A DNA stretch of 64,000 nucleotides from Vulcanimicrobiota bacterium. GTDB taxonomy: Bacteria; Vulcanimicrobiota; Xenobia; Xenobiales; JADMJV01. Both the position numbers and the translations under genes were made by a program. The notes below the pieces were generated by a model. That model made no database searches, was not told where the DNA came from, and saw only the letters and a list, made by a program, of their open reading frames with translations. Location of the stretch: assembly GCA_019637395.1 (NCBI GenBank), contig JAHBVR010000010.1, positions 62,001 through 126,000 on the forward strand. Reading direction: 5' to 3'. Shown one piece after another: positions 17,536 through 26,258 of the stretch; positions within the stretch are counted from its first letter, which is position 1, and each line of letters opens with the position of its first letter.

Positions 17536-19313
17536 GCGAAGACGCGCAGGTGGCCGTCACCACCGCCGGCGCCCAGCAAGCGTTGCTCAGGATCGGCGCA
17601 GATGGTGCCGGTCAGGCCCTGGTTGACCTCGGTGCACATCAGCAGACGGCCGCTGTCGGCGCGATAGCCGTAGAGCGAATGGTCGGCCGAAGTGGTGATA
17701 ATCATGGTCTGGTCACAACTGAAGCAGGCGTCCCAAATTTCCGAGCGGTGGCCGAAGAAGCTGCGCACTTCACGTCGGGACTCGACGTCCCAAAGGCCGA
17801 CACTGCTGTTCCCGCTGCTGACCAGGAGGCCGCTGCCGTCGTGGTTGAAGCGCAGTGCGCGCACCAGGCCGGCCACGGCCAGGCTGCCGTTTAGCGAGCC
17901 GCTTTCCAACTCCCACAAGTGCACCCGCCCCTTTTCGCCGCCCGTGGCCAGAACCTTGCCGGCGGGATGGACCTCCAGCGCGTGCAGGGAGCCCTGCTGG
18001 CAAAGGAAGGTGAAGTCGCGCGAGAGGTTGGCCGAAAGCAGACGGCAACTGCCGTCGGCCAGGGCGGCCACCAGGAAGTCCTGGCTGGGGTGAAAGCGCA
18101 GAGCGCGCACGGCAGGGCCGGAGGCGACCAGCCAGTGACAGTCGGCTCTCTCGGTGGTCGACCAGAGCTTGATCGAGCCGTCCAGCCCGCCGCTGGCCAG
18201 ATAGCGGCCGTCGGGGGAGACGGCCAGAGCCGAGACGGGTCCACGATGGGCCTGCTGGCTGATATGCGGTTTAAGTTCCGGCCAGGTGTGGCCGCACAGG
18301 CGCCCGTCCCGCCCGCCCGAGTAGACCAGTTGGTGCGGGCTGTCCAGCACCAACATGGAGGTGGCTCCCAGATGGGCGGTGCGCTCCGCTCTCAGCTGGA
18401 AGGGCTCGATCCAGGCGGTAGGTATGGGATAGCCGTGACGCGGGCTGCCCAACTGGTCGAGAAACTGACCAATGCTGGGAGTGCGCCGCAGGGGGTGAAG
18501 CTGCAGGGCCTCGCTGAGCGCCCGTTCGATGGTGGCGGTGGAATTGGCCAGCGGAATCAGGTGGGCGCCCCGGCTGCGTTCCCGCGAATCGGGCGGGGGA
18601 TAGCCCTGCAGCAGATGATAAACGGTGGCCGCCAGGGCATAGACATCGGCGGCCGGGGTCAGGCGCTGGTCCTTCTGATACTGTTCGAGAGGGGAATAGC
18701 CGGGAGAGACGGCGGCCACGCCGGTCCAGGGCGCATGCTCTCCGTAGGTGCGGGCCGTGCCGAAGTCCAGGATGACGTAGCGGCCTTCGCCGGTAATGAA
18801 GAGATTGTCGGGCTTGAGATCGGTGTGCAGCAGGCCCTTTTCGTGGACCTCGATGAGAGCCTCGCCCACCTGGCGCACCGCCTCCATGACCCGCTCCACC
18901 GGCATGGCTCCGGCGCTGCGCAGGCCTTCACCCAGGGTCACCCCACTGAGCAATTCTTCCACCAGGTAGGCGGTGCCGTGCGCCTGGAACATGCCTAACA
19001 GGCGCACGATGCCGGGGTGGTTGAAACGCTCCAGGAAAGTGCCTTCCTGTAGGAAGGCCTGCACCCCGCGGCCGAATTCCTCGGGGGTGTAGGGAGCGCC
19101 GGGCATGATTTTGAAGTCCTCGCGCCAGCAGCCCTGAGGAAAAAACTCCTTGATGGCGACGGCCAGCTTGCCCGGGCGCTGACGGGCGGCATAGGTAATG
19201 CTGAAACTGCCCTCCCCCACCACTTCTCCCAATCGATAGAGGCCGCGCTGCATCAAAGTGCCGGGCGCCAGCGGTTCTCGAAAGGGAACAACCAGCTCGT
19301 CTTCCCAAGTCAC
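17529..19313 (-). CDS. Ser/Thr protein kinase fused to seven WD40 repeats
   Basis: 594 residues from GTG 19313. The kinase domain covers about residues 25-290: glycine loop GEGSFS, K55 (AIKEFF), E90, catalytic loop HTDLKPDN with D165, and DFG D183. The first Arg of the HRD motif is replaced by Thr. The C-terminal half holds seven WD-like repeats (for example SPDGRYLASGGLDGSIKLW and HPAGKVLATGGEKGRVHLW), enough for one propeller. No membrane helix is seen, so it should be cytoplasmic. The start is uncertain because no strong SD is visible. The gene is divergent from the helicase-nuclease, with 92 bp between starts. Confidence 0.85.
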   Translation of the reverse strand: MTWEDELVVPFREPLAPGTLMQRGLYRLGEVVGEGSFSITYAARQRPGKLAVAIKEFFPQGCWREDFKIMPGAPYTPEEFGRGVQAFLQEGTFLERFNHPGIVRLLGMFQAHGTAYLVEELLSGVTLGEGLRSAGAMPVERVMEAVRQVGEALIEVHEKGLLHTDLKPDNLFITGEGRYVILDFGTARTYGEHAPWTGVAAVSPGYSPLEQYQKDQRLTPAADVYALAATVYHLLQGYPPPDSRERSRGAHLIPLANSTATIERALSEALQLHPLRRTPSIGQFLDQLGSPRHGYPIPTAWIEPFQLRAERTAHLGATSMLVLDSPHQLVYSGGRDGRLCGHTWPELKPHISQQAHRGPVSALAVSPDGRYLASGGLDGSIKLWSTTERADCHWLVASGPAVRALRFHPSQDFLVAALADGSCRLLSANLSRDFTFLCQQGSLHALEVHPAGKVLATGGEKGRVHLWELESGSLNGSLAVAGLVRALRFNHDGSGLLVSSGNSSVGLWDVESRREVRSFFGHRSEIWDACFSCDQTMIITTSADHSLYGYRADSGRLLMCTEVNQGLTGTICADPEQRLLGAGGGDGHLRVFAY

Positions 19314-19405
19314 GGCACAGACATTCCCAGAGCGGGCGGCGCGACCCTGCCGAAGACGGTCCTTTGTTCGCCAGGGACCGGGGCGGGGGTGGTAAAGCAA
19401 AGGGT

Positions 19406-22312
19406 GTGGAAATTCTTCAAGGGCTGACGCCCGAGCAGTTGGAAGCGGTCCAGCACGGGCAGGGACCGTTGTTGATTGTAGCCGGCGCGGGCACAGGCAA
19501 GACGACCGTGATTACCCGGCGCATCGCCCATCTGATTCTATCCGGACAGGCGCGGGCGGGTGAGATTCTGGCTCTGACCTTCACCGATAAGGCGGCTCAG
19601 GAGATGCAGGGGCGCGTGGACGAGCTACTGCCGCTGGGCTATGTGGACACCACGATCTGCACTTTTCACTCGTTTGGCGACAAGATTTTACGCCAGTTCG
19701 CCCTGGAGCTGGGCTTGCAGCAGGATTACCGCATGCTGGATGACACCGGCCAGGTACTCTTCCTGCGCCAGCATCTGTTCAAACTGCCGCTGCGCCAGTT
19801 GCGTCCGCTGGGCAATCCCACCACCCATTTGCGCGCGCTCAAGCAGCACTTCGGCCGGCTCAAGGACGAGTGCGTCGAACCCGACGATTATGTGAGCTGG
19901 GCCGACGAGCTGGTCAGGGCGGCTCATAAGGTCCCCGCTTTACAGGAGCGGGCCGAGCTGCAACAAGAACTGGCCCTGTGCTACCGGGCTTATCAAGAGC
20001 TGCTGTTAAAGGAAGGGCGCTGTGACTTTGCCGACCTGGTCTATCGCCCTTTGCAACTGTTACGGCAGCGACCCGGCGTTTTGCAGCGGCTGCAAGAGCG
20101 CTACCGCTACATTCTGGTAGACGAATTTCAGGATACCAACGGCTCGCAATTTGAGCTGGTGCGGCTTTTAGCCCAAAATCACCGAAATCTCACCGTGGTG
20201 GGAGACGACGACCAATCGATCTATGCCTTTCGCGGCGCGGCTATCAGCAACATCTTGCAGTTCAAGGAGATTTACCCGGACGCTCATCCGGTCGTTTTGA
20301 CGCAGAACTATCGTTCGCTACAGCCAATTCTGGATGCCAGCTACGGGCTGATCCAGAACAACAACCCCAATCGCCTGGAAATCATCAACCAGATCGACAA
20401 GCGCTTGCGGGCGGCCCGGGAGGATCTCGAGCCTTTGACTCAGGAGCCGCTGGAATATACGCGCTTCGAGACGGTTTCCGATGAAGCCGAGGCGGTGGCG
20501 CGGCGCATCGCTCAATGGCGCGAAGAGCTGGCTCTGGAGTATACCGATTTCGCCATCCTGATTCGCAATAACCGCGATTCCCAGCCGTATTTGCGGGCCT
20601 TGAACCAGTATGAGGTGCCCTACCGCTTTTCTGGCAACGAAGGGCTTTACCGGCGGCCGGAAGTGCGCTTGCTGACCTCGATGGTGCGGGTGCTGGTCGA
20701 CCCCCATGACGGCCAATCGTTGTTCTATCTGCTCTCCAGCGATTTTTACGGGTGCGGACCCCGCGACCTGGTGCGCTTGAGCAATCTGGCCCAGCGCGAG
20801 CACAGCACCCTGCTGGTGCAAGTGGAAAAAGCCCTGCAAGAGCAGTCTCCAGAACTGCAGGGACTGGCCATCCTGCAGCGCTTTTACGACGACTACCGCC
20901 ACTTTGTGGACTTGATCCCTAACTTGCAGCCGGGCCCGCTGGTTTATCAATATTTACAGCGCAGCGACTGGTGGCGGCGCGTCAGCCAGGGCGAAGTGGA
21001 TAACGCCCAGGCCCTGGTGCAGAATGTGGCCCGCTTCTTTGACGTGTTGGGGCGCTTTTCCGACGAGTTTCCCGAAGCCAACCTGGCCGAGTTCGTGCGC
21101 CATCTGGATCTCCTGATCGAATCCGGGGACAGCCCCAGCGTGGTCGAGTCCGACACGCTGGACGAGGCCGTGCAGGTGCTCACCATTCACCGTTCCAAGG
21201 GACTGGAGTTCCCGGTCGTCTTTCTGGTGGGCTTGAACGAAGAGCGTTTCCCCAACAAGCTGCGCCCCGAGGACCTGGAATTTCCCTGGCCTTTGTTGCA
21301 GGCGGCCGCGCCGGCCGACGAAGAATCTCACCTTCAAGAGGAACGCAGGCTTTTCTACGTGGCTCTGACGCGGGCCCAGCGCCACCTGTGGCTTTCGGGC
21401 GCCACCGACACCGGTATGCGGCGCAAAATGAAGCCCAGCCGTTTCGTGCGCGAATCCCTGGGAGCGCAGGCGGCGGCCCGACCGGCGCCGCGGATGCAAT
21501 CGCTGGAGCGCATTAAACGCGCGGCCCCGGTGGAGCCGGCCGCGCGTCCGCACGAGCCTCTGAAACCGCGGGTGCTTGACCTTTCCCATCAGCGCATCGC
21601 CGACTACCAGGACTGCCCGCATCGCTTTTATCTGGCTCACGTGCTGCGCATTCCCCAGCCGGAATCGCAGACGCTCACCTTCGGCACGGCCTTGCACGAG
21701 TGCATCAGTTGGTTTCTACGCCAGCGCAAAGAAGAAGGGCGCGTTCCCGAATTGTGCGAGCTGCACAACCGCTTTCGCAAACAGTGGCGGCGCGTGGGCT
21801 GCGTCAGCGGCGAGCACGCCGAACACCGACTGCAGCAGGGCTACGACTGCCTGGAGCGCTTTTGGAAGGATGAAGCGGGCAGCCAGCAATTACCGGAGAT
21901 GATCGAGCAGGAGTTTACCGTGCGCCTTGATGACGTGCGCATTCGCGGGCGTATCGACCGGGTGGATCTGGACAAGCACGGGAGAGTCAAAATCACCGAC
22001 TACAAAGCCAGCCCCGTCACCCAGCCGGCTCAGGCCCACCAGCAGGCGCAAAGCAGTCTGCAGCTTTCGATCTACGCCTTCGCCTACCAGGTCATGCAAG
22101 GCAAGTTGCCCGATCTGCTCTGCCTGCACTTCATCGAAAGCGGTCTGGAAGGGCACAGTCTGCCCAAGCACCATCCGCTGGACGAGCACACGGGGCAGAT
22201 TCGCCACGCCGTGGCCGGCATTCGCGAAGGCCGCTTCGAAGCGCGTCCCTCCCTGATGCGCTGCCGCAACTGCAACTACCGTCCCGTCTGCGACGCGGGG
22301 GCGGAGGGCTGA
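19406..22312 (+). CDS. UvrD/PcrA-like helicase fused to Fe-S RecB-type nuclease
   Basis: 968 residues from GTG 19406. SF1A helicase motifs: Walker A GAGTGKT (K32), DEFQDTN (II), GDDDQSIYAFRGA (III), LTQNYRS (IV), TIHRSKGLEFPVVF (V) and FYVALTRAQ (VI). Residues about 720-968 form a PD-(D/E)XK nuclease: GRID with D851, then D865-Y-K867. C737 plus C953-x2-C956-x5-C962 match the 4Fe-4S iron staple of AddB-type nucleases. One protein therefore joins translocation and end-cutting, as needed for double-strand-break processing. TTG 19364 is an alternative start. No second Add/Rec subunit gene is adjacent. Confidence 0.92.
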   Translation: MEILQGLTPEQLEAVQHGQGPLLIVAGAGTGKTTVITRRIAHLILSGQARAGEILALTFTDKAAQEMQGRVDELLPLGYVDTTICTFHSFGDKILRQFALELGLQQDYRMLDDTGQVLFLRQHLFKLPLRQLRPLGNPTTHLRALKQHFGRLKDECVEPDDYVSWADELVRAAHKVPALQERAELQQELALCYRAYQELLLKEGRCDFADLVYRPLQLLRQRPGVLQRLQERYRYILVDEFQDTNGSQFELVRLLAQNHRNLTVVGDDDQSIYAFRGAAISNILQFKEIYPDAHPVVLTQNYRSLQPILDASYGLIQNNNPNRLEIINQIDKRLRAAREDLEPLTQEPLEYTRFETVSDEAEAVARRIAQWREELALEYTDFAILIRNNRDSQPYLRALNQYEVPYRFSGNEGLYRRPEVRLLTSMVRVLVDPHDGQSLFYLLSSDFYGCGPRDLVRLSNLAQREHSTLLVQVEKALQEQSPELQGLAILQRFYDDYRHFVDLIPNLQPGPLVYQYLQRSDWWRRVSQGEVDNAQALVQNVARFFDVLGRFSDEFPEANLAEFVRHLDLLIESGDSPSVVESDTLDEAVQVLTIHRSKGLEFPVVFLVGLNEERFPNKLRPEDLEFPWPLLQAAAPADEESHLQEERRLFYVALTRAQRHLWLSGATDTGMRRKMKPSRFVRESLGAQAAARPAPRMQSLERIKRAAPVEPAARPHEPLKPRVLDLSHQRIADYQDCPHRFYLAHVLRIPQPESQTLTFGTALHECISWFLRQRKEEGRVPELCELHNRFRKQWRRVGCVSGEHAEHRLQQGYDCLERFWKDEAGSQQLPEMIEQEFTVRLDDVRIRGRIDRVDLDKHGRVKITDYKASPVTQPAQAHQQAQSSLQLSIYAFAYQVMQGKLPDLLCLHFIESGLEGHSLPKHHPLDEHTGQIRHAVAGIREGRFEARPSLMRCRNCNYRPVCDAGAEG

Positions 22313-22339
22313 ACTCGATAAGCCACGAACGGAGCGGGT

Positions 22340-23203
22340 ATGTTGAGATACCTGCGATCCTATCTGGGCCACATTCAAAATTGCCTGGCCCTGCGCCGGC
22401 TTTTGCGCGGCCGTTGGACGCACAATCTGCGCAATACCTACTGGTACGACCTGTCCTTAGCGGAAGCGCTGAGCCTGGGCGGCATGTTGAAAGTGCTCCG
22501 CTGGGGCCTGCTTCGCCGCAAAACCGATGAGATTTCCTCCAACTACGCTATCAATAATCTTTACCTGGCCGAGCCTGCCGGTCCCGGTTTGAATGCGCCG
22601 GCCCCCACGGTGTGGCACTGCCGCAGTCTGGTGGCATTGCCCTGGCACGATTATCCAAGCGCCATTTCGGAGCTGCTGGAAAGCAACAGTTCCTTGATTC
22701 TCTCGGAGTATGCCAACGTCAAACACTTGCTGCAGGCCCATCCCGATGACGCCTCCCTGGCCGGCCAGGGCAAGTGGAAAGGGTTGTTTTTTTACGGCGC
22801 CCGCGCTCAGAGAAACGAGGAACTGTGTAAGCTGTGCCCGCACACCACGCGTGTCCTCGAGCAATTGCCGCTGTGCACCAACTTTGGCTTCGTGATGTTT
22901 TCCGAGCTGGCTCCGGGCACCCACGTCAAGCCCCATACCGGTTCTTCCAACTTGAGGTTACGCTTTCACCTGGGTCTCCAGGTTCCCGACACGGAGAATG
23001 TCAAACTCCGCGTGGCCCATGACTTCCGCGCCTGGGGCCAGGGCAAAGTGCTGGTCTTCGACGATTCCTTTGAGCACGAAGTATTTCATAAGGGCGACCA
23101 GACGCGGGTGGTGCTGGTGGTGGATTGCTGGCAGCCAGGTTTGAAGCCGGAAGAGATCGAGATTCTGCAAAATCCGCTTTTCGGGCGCTTCGGCCGGGCA
23201 TGA
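22340..23203 (+). CDS. Aspartyl/asparaginyl beta-hydroxylase family dioxygenase
   Basis: 287 residues. The C-terminal half is an AspH-type double-stranded beta helix. An iron/2-oxoglutarate motif is visible in GTHVKPHTGSSNLRLRFHLG, and the distal histidine and arginine appear in FDDSFEHEVFHKGDQTRVV. The N-terminal 100 residues are basic and family-specific. These enzymes hydroxylate protein side chains or small amphipathic substrates using Fe(II) and 2-oxoglutarate. It begins 27 nt after the helicase and overlaps the start of the pilin-like lipoprotein (ATGA). The substrate is not known. Confidence 0.85.
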   Translation: MLRYLRSYLGHIQNCLALRRLLRGRWTHNLRNTYWYDLSLAEALSLGGMLKVLRWGLLRRKTDEISSNYAINNLYLAEPAGPGLNAPAPTVWHCRSLVALPWHDYPSAISELLESNSSLILSEYANVKHLLQAHPDDASLAGQGKWKGLFFYGARAQRNEELCKLCPHTTRVLEQLPLCTNFGFVMFSELAPGTHVKPHTGSSNLRLRFHLGLQVPDTENVKLRVAHDFRAWGQGKVLVFDDSFEHEVFHKGDQTRVVLVVDCWQPGLKPEEIEILQNPLFGRFGRA

Positions 23204-23565
23204 AACTGCGGGCGGCGCTGGGCATCGCCTTGCTCCTGGCGAGCTGCTGGGGGGCCTTTCGCTTTTGGCAATACCAGCAGCGTCCACACACCAAACAGTG
23301 CGTGGAAAGCGAGCGCAAGTTGACCACCGCTCTCAATTGGTATGCGGTCGACAACGATGGATTTCCGCCTCCGTCGACCAGGCACCTCATTCCGATCTAC
23401 CTGGAAACGATTCCTGAATGTGATCAGCCCTATGACTACGAAGTCATAGGACGCAATTATACGGTCTCTTGCCACGGAGGGCATCGGGCTTTTTTTATGC
23501 CGCCCGGCTATCCCAAAATGGCCACCGGCAAACCGCCGGGAAAGTATCTGATGTTGCGTCCGTAG
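23200..23565 (+). CDS. Pilin-like lipoprotein
   Basis: 121 residues. ATG 23200 overlaps the hydroxylase stop (ATGA). The first 16 residues form a lipoprotein signal with lipobox LASC (C16). The rest resembles the globular C-terminus of type IV pilin-like or pseudopilin proteins: an N-terminal helix (ESERKLTTALNWYAVDNDG), a PxYLETIPECD motif and a terminal Y-T-V-S-C-H-G-G-H. The two cysteines in the ECD and SCHG motifs probably pair. It lacks the prepilin G/E5 signal, so it would be lipid-anchored instead of polymerised. It directly precedes the prepilin operon. Confidence 0.6.
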   Translation: MKLRAALGIALLLASCWGAFRFWQYQQRPHTKQCVESERKLTTALNWYAVDNDGFPPPSTRHLIPIYLETIPECDQPYDYEVIGRNYTVSCHGGHRAFFMPPGYPKMATGKPPGKYLMLRP

Positions 23566-23598
23566 AACTGTGTTAAACTGGCAGAGAGGGGTGGGTGA

Positions 23599-25881
23599 AT
23601 GAGCGCTCGGCGCAAGGGAATTGCTCTGGTCACGGTACTGTTGGTAGCAGCGGTATTGGCCATGTTGGCGACGGCCATGGTCAGCCTGAATCGCAACGGA
23701 TTCCTGACCCTGGGTCAGTATCAGGACCGCTCGCGCACGGTGCAGGCCTGCTATGCCGGACTGGATTACGCGCGTGGCAAAATTTTGCAGGACGGCGCCT
23801 GGGGATTGACTCCCTTTGACGATGCCAAAGTCCCCGGCCTGAATGTGGTGCAGGCGATGGTGGTGGAGAGCGGCGCCGCTCCTGATTTGAACGTGGTGGA
23901 CGGAGAACTGCCCAAAGACGGTTCCAGGTTCCAGTTGCGCATCGTCAATAACCTGGCCAATCGCTACGCGCTGCCCGCCCCCGAATGGAGCCGCTGCGGT
24001 GTGGCCATTCCCCCGCGCACCGCCTTTGTGGCGGTGGACGGCATGTGCGAGGGGAACCGGCGCCACATGGAGGTGCTGCTGGCGCGCAAAGTAGGGGTGG
24101 GAGTGGGAATCTACGCCGGCAAGGACCTGGCCATCCGCCTGGCCAGCGCCGGCCCCAACAAAGTTCTGTCCTTCTCCAGCACGCGGCCGCGCGGTAATCA
24201 TGTCAACGTCAACAATAAAGTGTTGCTGCCCGCCACGGCCAACGTCGATTTTGGCACCACGGCGGCGCGCGGCCGGCTGCAGTCGGGCCAGGACACATTG
24301 ATCGACACCGACTTTGCCTTCGATTCCAATGGTGACGCCGGCACACCCAGCAGCGGCCGGAGTCTGATGGGCGACGCTGCCCTGGCCAAACAGGCTTCGC
24401 AGGACTTGAAAGCCACCGTTTATACCGGCGCTCCACCCAGTCCGCCCAAGTTTCAACCTGATCAATTGAAGCAAGCGAGCGCCCCCCAACCGCTGGCGCC
24501 CGGCACCTACAGATTCATCAATCACGAAACGGTCAGCTTCACCCCCGAGGGGAGCGGCAGCCCGCAGCTTTATGTGGGTTCCGTTCCAGTCGGCTCCGCC
24601 CGCGTTCGACTGGGCGAGTATCGCTTTATGCCGGAGGGCAACATTCAAGTCAACGGCAACCTTACTCTGGTGGGCGAACAAACCAAAATGGAGGTTTCGG
24701 GAGATCAAATGGTGGCCACCGAGACCTCGGCCATGCCGGTCAGCCTGGCGGTGGGCTACGGCGCCAAGGGACTGCCGCTCTCCTTCGACGCCGCCGGCAC
24801 CGACACGGCCACTAAGGAACGCTTCACGGTCAGCGGAAATCTTACTATCAAGGGAGATATGGTAGGCAGCGGACAGCTCTTCGTGCAGAAGAACGCCCAG
24901 GGCGGCGGCCGGCTAAAGGTCGAGGGCAACAGCCTGCTCTCGGCCACTCGCACCGACGGCATGGCCGTAGTCGCCGAAGATTCAGTGCATTTTGAGGACG
25001 TAAACAGTATGGCGGCCCTGCAGCCTTTCGCCATGATGACGAACGAGTTCGACCTCTACTCCCAGGCCATGCAACCTGACGCTTTCACCGCCAAGCAGAA
25101 CACCATCCTCAACGACTGGCAGGGCCAGACGACCGCCAATATCATAGAAGTGGTCGGCAACGACGATTCTCCGGCCAACACGCTACGAGGCCGGCCGGTG
25201 GGAAACTACGACCCGATCTTGCAAGAAATGGCGCCGGGCTTCGTAACCCAGGCCGGCACCAGCCTCATCGGCACGCTGGTTTCGGTCCCTCAGGGACCTC
25301 CCGGCAATGTGGTAGATACCACCATGACGGCCAAAGACCTGATTGAGGCTTACGTTCAGGAAGTGAGTTTCAACCAGGGCGGCATGACGCTGGGACGGCA
25401 CACGCGCGTGCGGGAATTCATCAAATCGGTGGACCGCGGAGCCCCCAATCCGGCTTTGCTTTCGGTGTGGCACCCGGGGGCCCAGGTGGCGGGCTTGACC
25501 TCCGTCGGCCTCAGCGACACCACCTATAATTCCTACAGTGACTCCATCCTGACCATGGTGGCCAATCAAGTTTCCGCCTATAACCAGGATGCCCGTCTGG
25601 AGGGCAAAAGGCTGATGCAGTACATGAGTGGCGCCAACCCCTACAGCAATGGGCAGCGCTTCGACTTCATCTTCGGGGGCATTCTTTACGCCCAAAAGAA
25701 CATCTACGCCCATCTGGCCAGCAAATTTAACCTGCTCGGCTCCATGCTGAGCGCCGAGGGCACAGTCGGATTTGATGACTTGACTGGCGGCCGCGTCGTC
25801 TACGACCCGAACTCCTTTGAAGAGCAGTTTGATCTGAGCAAGGCAGGTCTGGCGGCCCAATTTTTCTGGATGGCCCCCTGA
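23599..25881 (+). CDS. PilX-like large minor pilin / pilus assembly protein
   Basis: 760 residues. The N-terminus RRKGIALVTVLLVAAVLAML is the hydrophobic helix of PilX-type prepilins, with cleavage expected after G7 but no E5. The remaining 700 residues are extracytoplasmic and beta-rich, with repeated strands of N-L-T-I/L-x-G (VNGNLTLVGE, VSGNLTIKGD), like a right-handed beta-helix. The size is several times that of normal minor pilins, consistent with a tip adhesin. GAGAGGGGTGGGTGA precedes the ATG. It is followed by two prepilin genes in tight overlap. Confidence 0.75.
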   Translation: MSARRKGIALVTVLLVAAVLAMLATAMVSLNRNGFLTLGQYQDRSRTVQACYAGLDYARGKILQDGAWGLTPFDDAKVPGLNVVQAMVVESGAAPDLNVVDGELPKDGSRFQLRIVNNLANRYALPAPEWSRCGVAIPPRTAFVAVDGMCEGNRRHMEVLLARKVGVGVGIYAGKDLAIRLASAGPNKVLSFSSTRPRGNHVNVNNKVLLPATANVDFGTTAARGRLQSGQDTLIDTDFAFDSNGDAGTPSSGRSLMGDAALAKQASQDLKATVYTGAPPSPPKFQPDQLKQASAPQPLAPGTYRFINHETVSFTPEGSGSPQLYVGSVPVGSARVRLGEYRFMPEGNIQVNGNLTLVGEQTKMEVSGDQMVATETSAMPVSLAVGYGAKGLPLSFDAAGTDTATKERFTVSGNLTIKGDMVGSGQLFVQKNAQGGGRLKVEGNSLLSATRTDGMAVVAEDSVHFEDVNSMAALQPFAMMTNEFDLYSQAMQPDAFTAKQNTILNDWQGQTTANIIEVVGNDDSPANTLRGRPVGNYDPILQEMAPGFVTQAGTSLIGTLVSVPQGPPGNVVDTTMTAKDLIEAYVQEVSFNQGGMTLGRHTRVREFIKSVDRGAPNPALLSVWHPGAQVAGLTSVGLSDTTYNSYSDSILTMVANQVSAYNQDARLEGKRLMQYMSGANPYSNGQRFDFIFGGILYAQKNIYAHLASKFNLLGSMLSAEGTVGFDDLTGGRVVYDPNSFEEQFDLSKAGLAAQFFWMAP

Positions 25882-26258
25882 AACGCCGCGGTATGACCTT
25901 GATGGAGGCGGTGCTGGCCCTGGCTTTGCTGGCCATTTTGCTGATCTTCGTATCCGGGCTCTTTCTGCGGCTGCTGGCTGGCTCGGAAAAGTCGGGCGAC
26001 CTGACGGCCGGTGCCATGCTGGCCGAAAGCATTCTCCAGGAGCACTGCGCCGATGGGCGGTTCCTTTCCAGCGCCAACCAGCGTCGCCTGCTCTACAATC
26101 GCGACGGTTCCCAGGCGGAGGAATTCCTCTACCAGGTCACCTGTACCCGGCTGGCCCCGGCCATCTATTATGTTGACGTCGAGGTGTCCTGGAGCGGAGG
26201 CAGCCGTCAGGGCCAGGGTCAACTGAAAACCCGTCTGGGCAGACTGGCCAGTCCTTGA
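25878..26258 (+). CDS. Type IV prepilin, PilV/GspI-like minor pilin
   Basis: 126 residues if it starts at CTG 25878. That start overlaps the preceding stop as CTGA and provides the leader K-R-R-G before the cleavage site. The mature sequence then begins MTLMEAVLALALLAILL with glutamate at +5, the classic prepilin peptidase signature. The ATG at 25893 lies exactly at the cleavage point and would remove the leader, so it is not the functional start. The C-terminal domain is short, with two cysteines and the strand YYVDVEVSW. A minor pilin of the pilus or secretion pseudopilus is likely. Confidence 0.75.
   Translation: MKRRGMTLMEAVLALALLAILLIFVSGLFLRLLAGSEKSGDLTAGAMLAESILQEHCADGRFLSSANQRRLLYNRDGSQAEEFLYQVTCTRLAPAIYYVDVEVSWSGGSRQGQGQLKTRLGRLASP

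Noticed and set aside
23086-24708. 540-codon open frame on the minus strand opposite the PilX-like gene
   Set aside because: It is antisense to a gene with clear prepilin signal, has low-complexity His/Gln/Arg composition and no SD; GC-rich sequence produces long antisense frames.
25893-25895. ATG as start of the PilV-like prepilin
   Set aside because: It lies at the cleavage point and would delete the leader needed by prepilin peptidase; CTG 25878 restores it.
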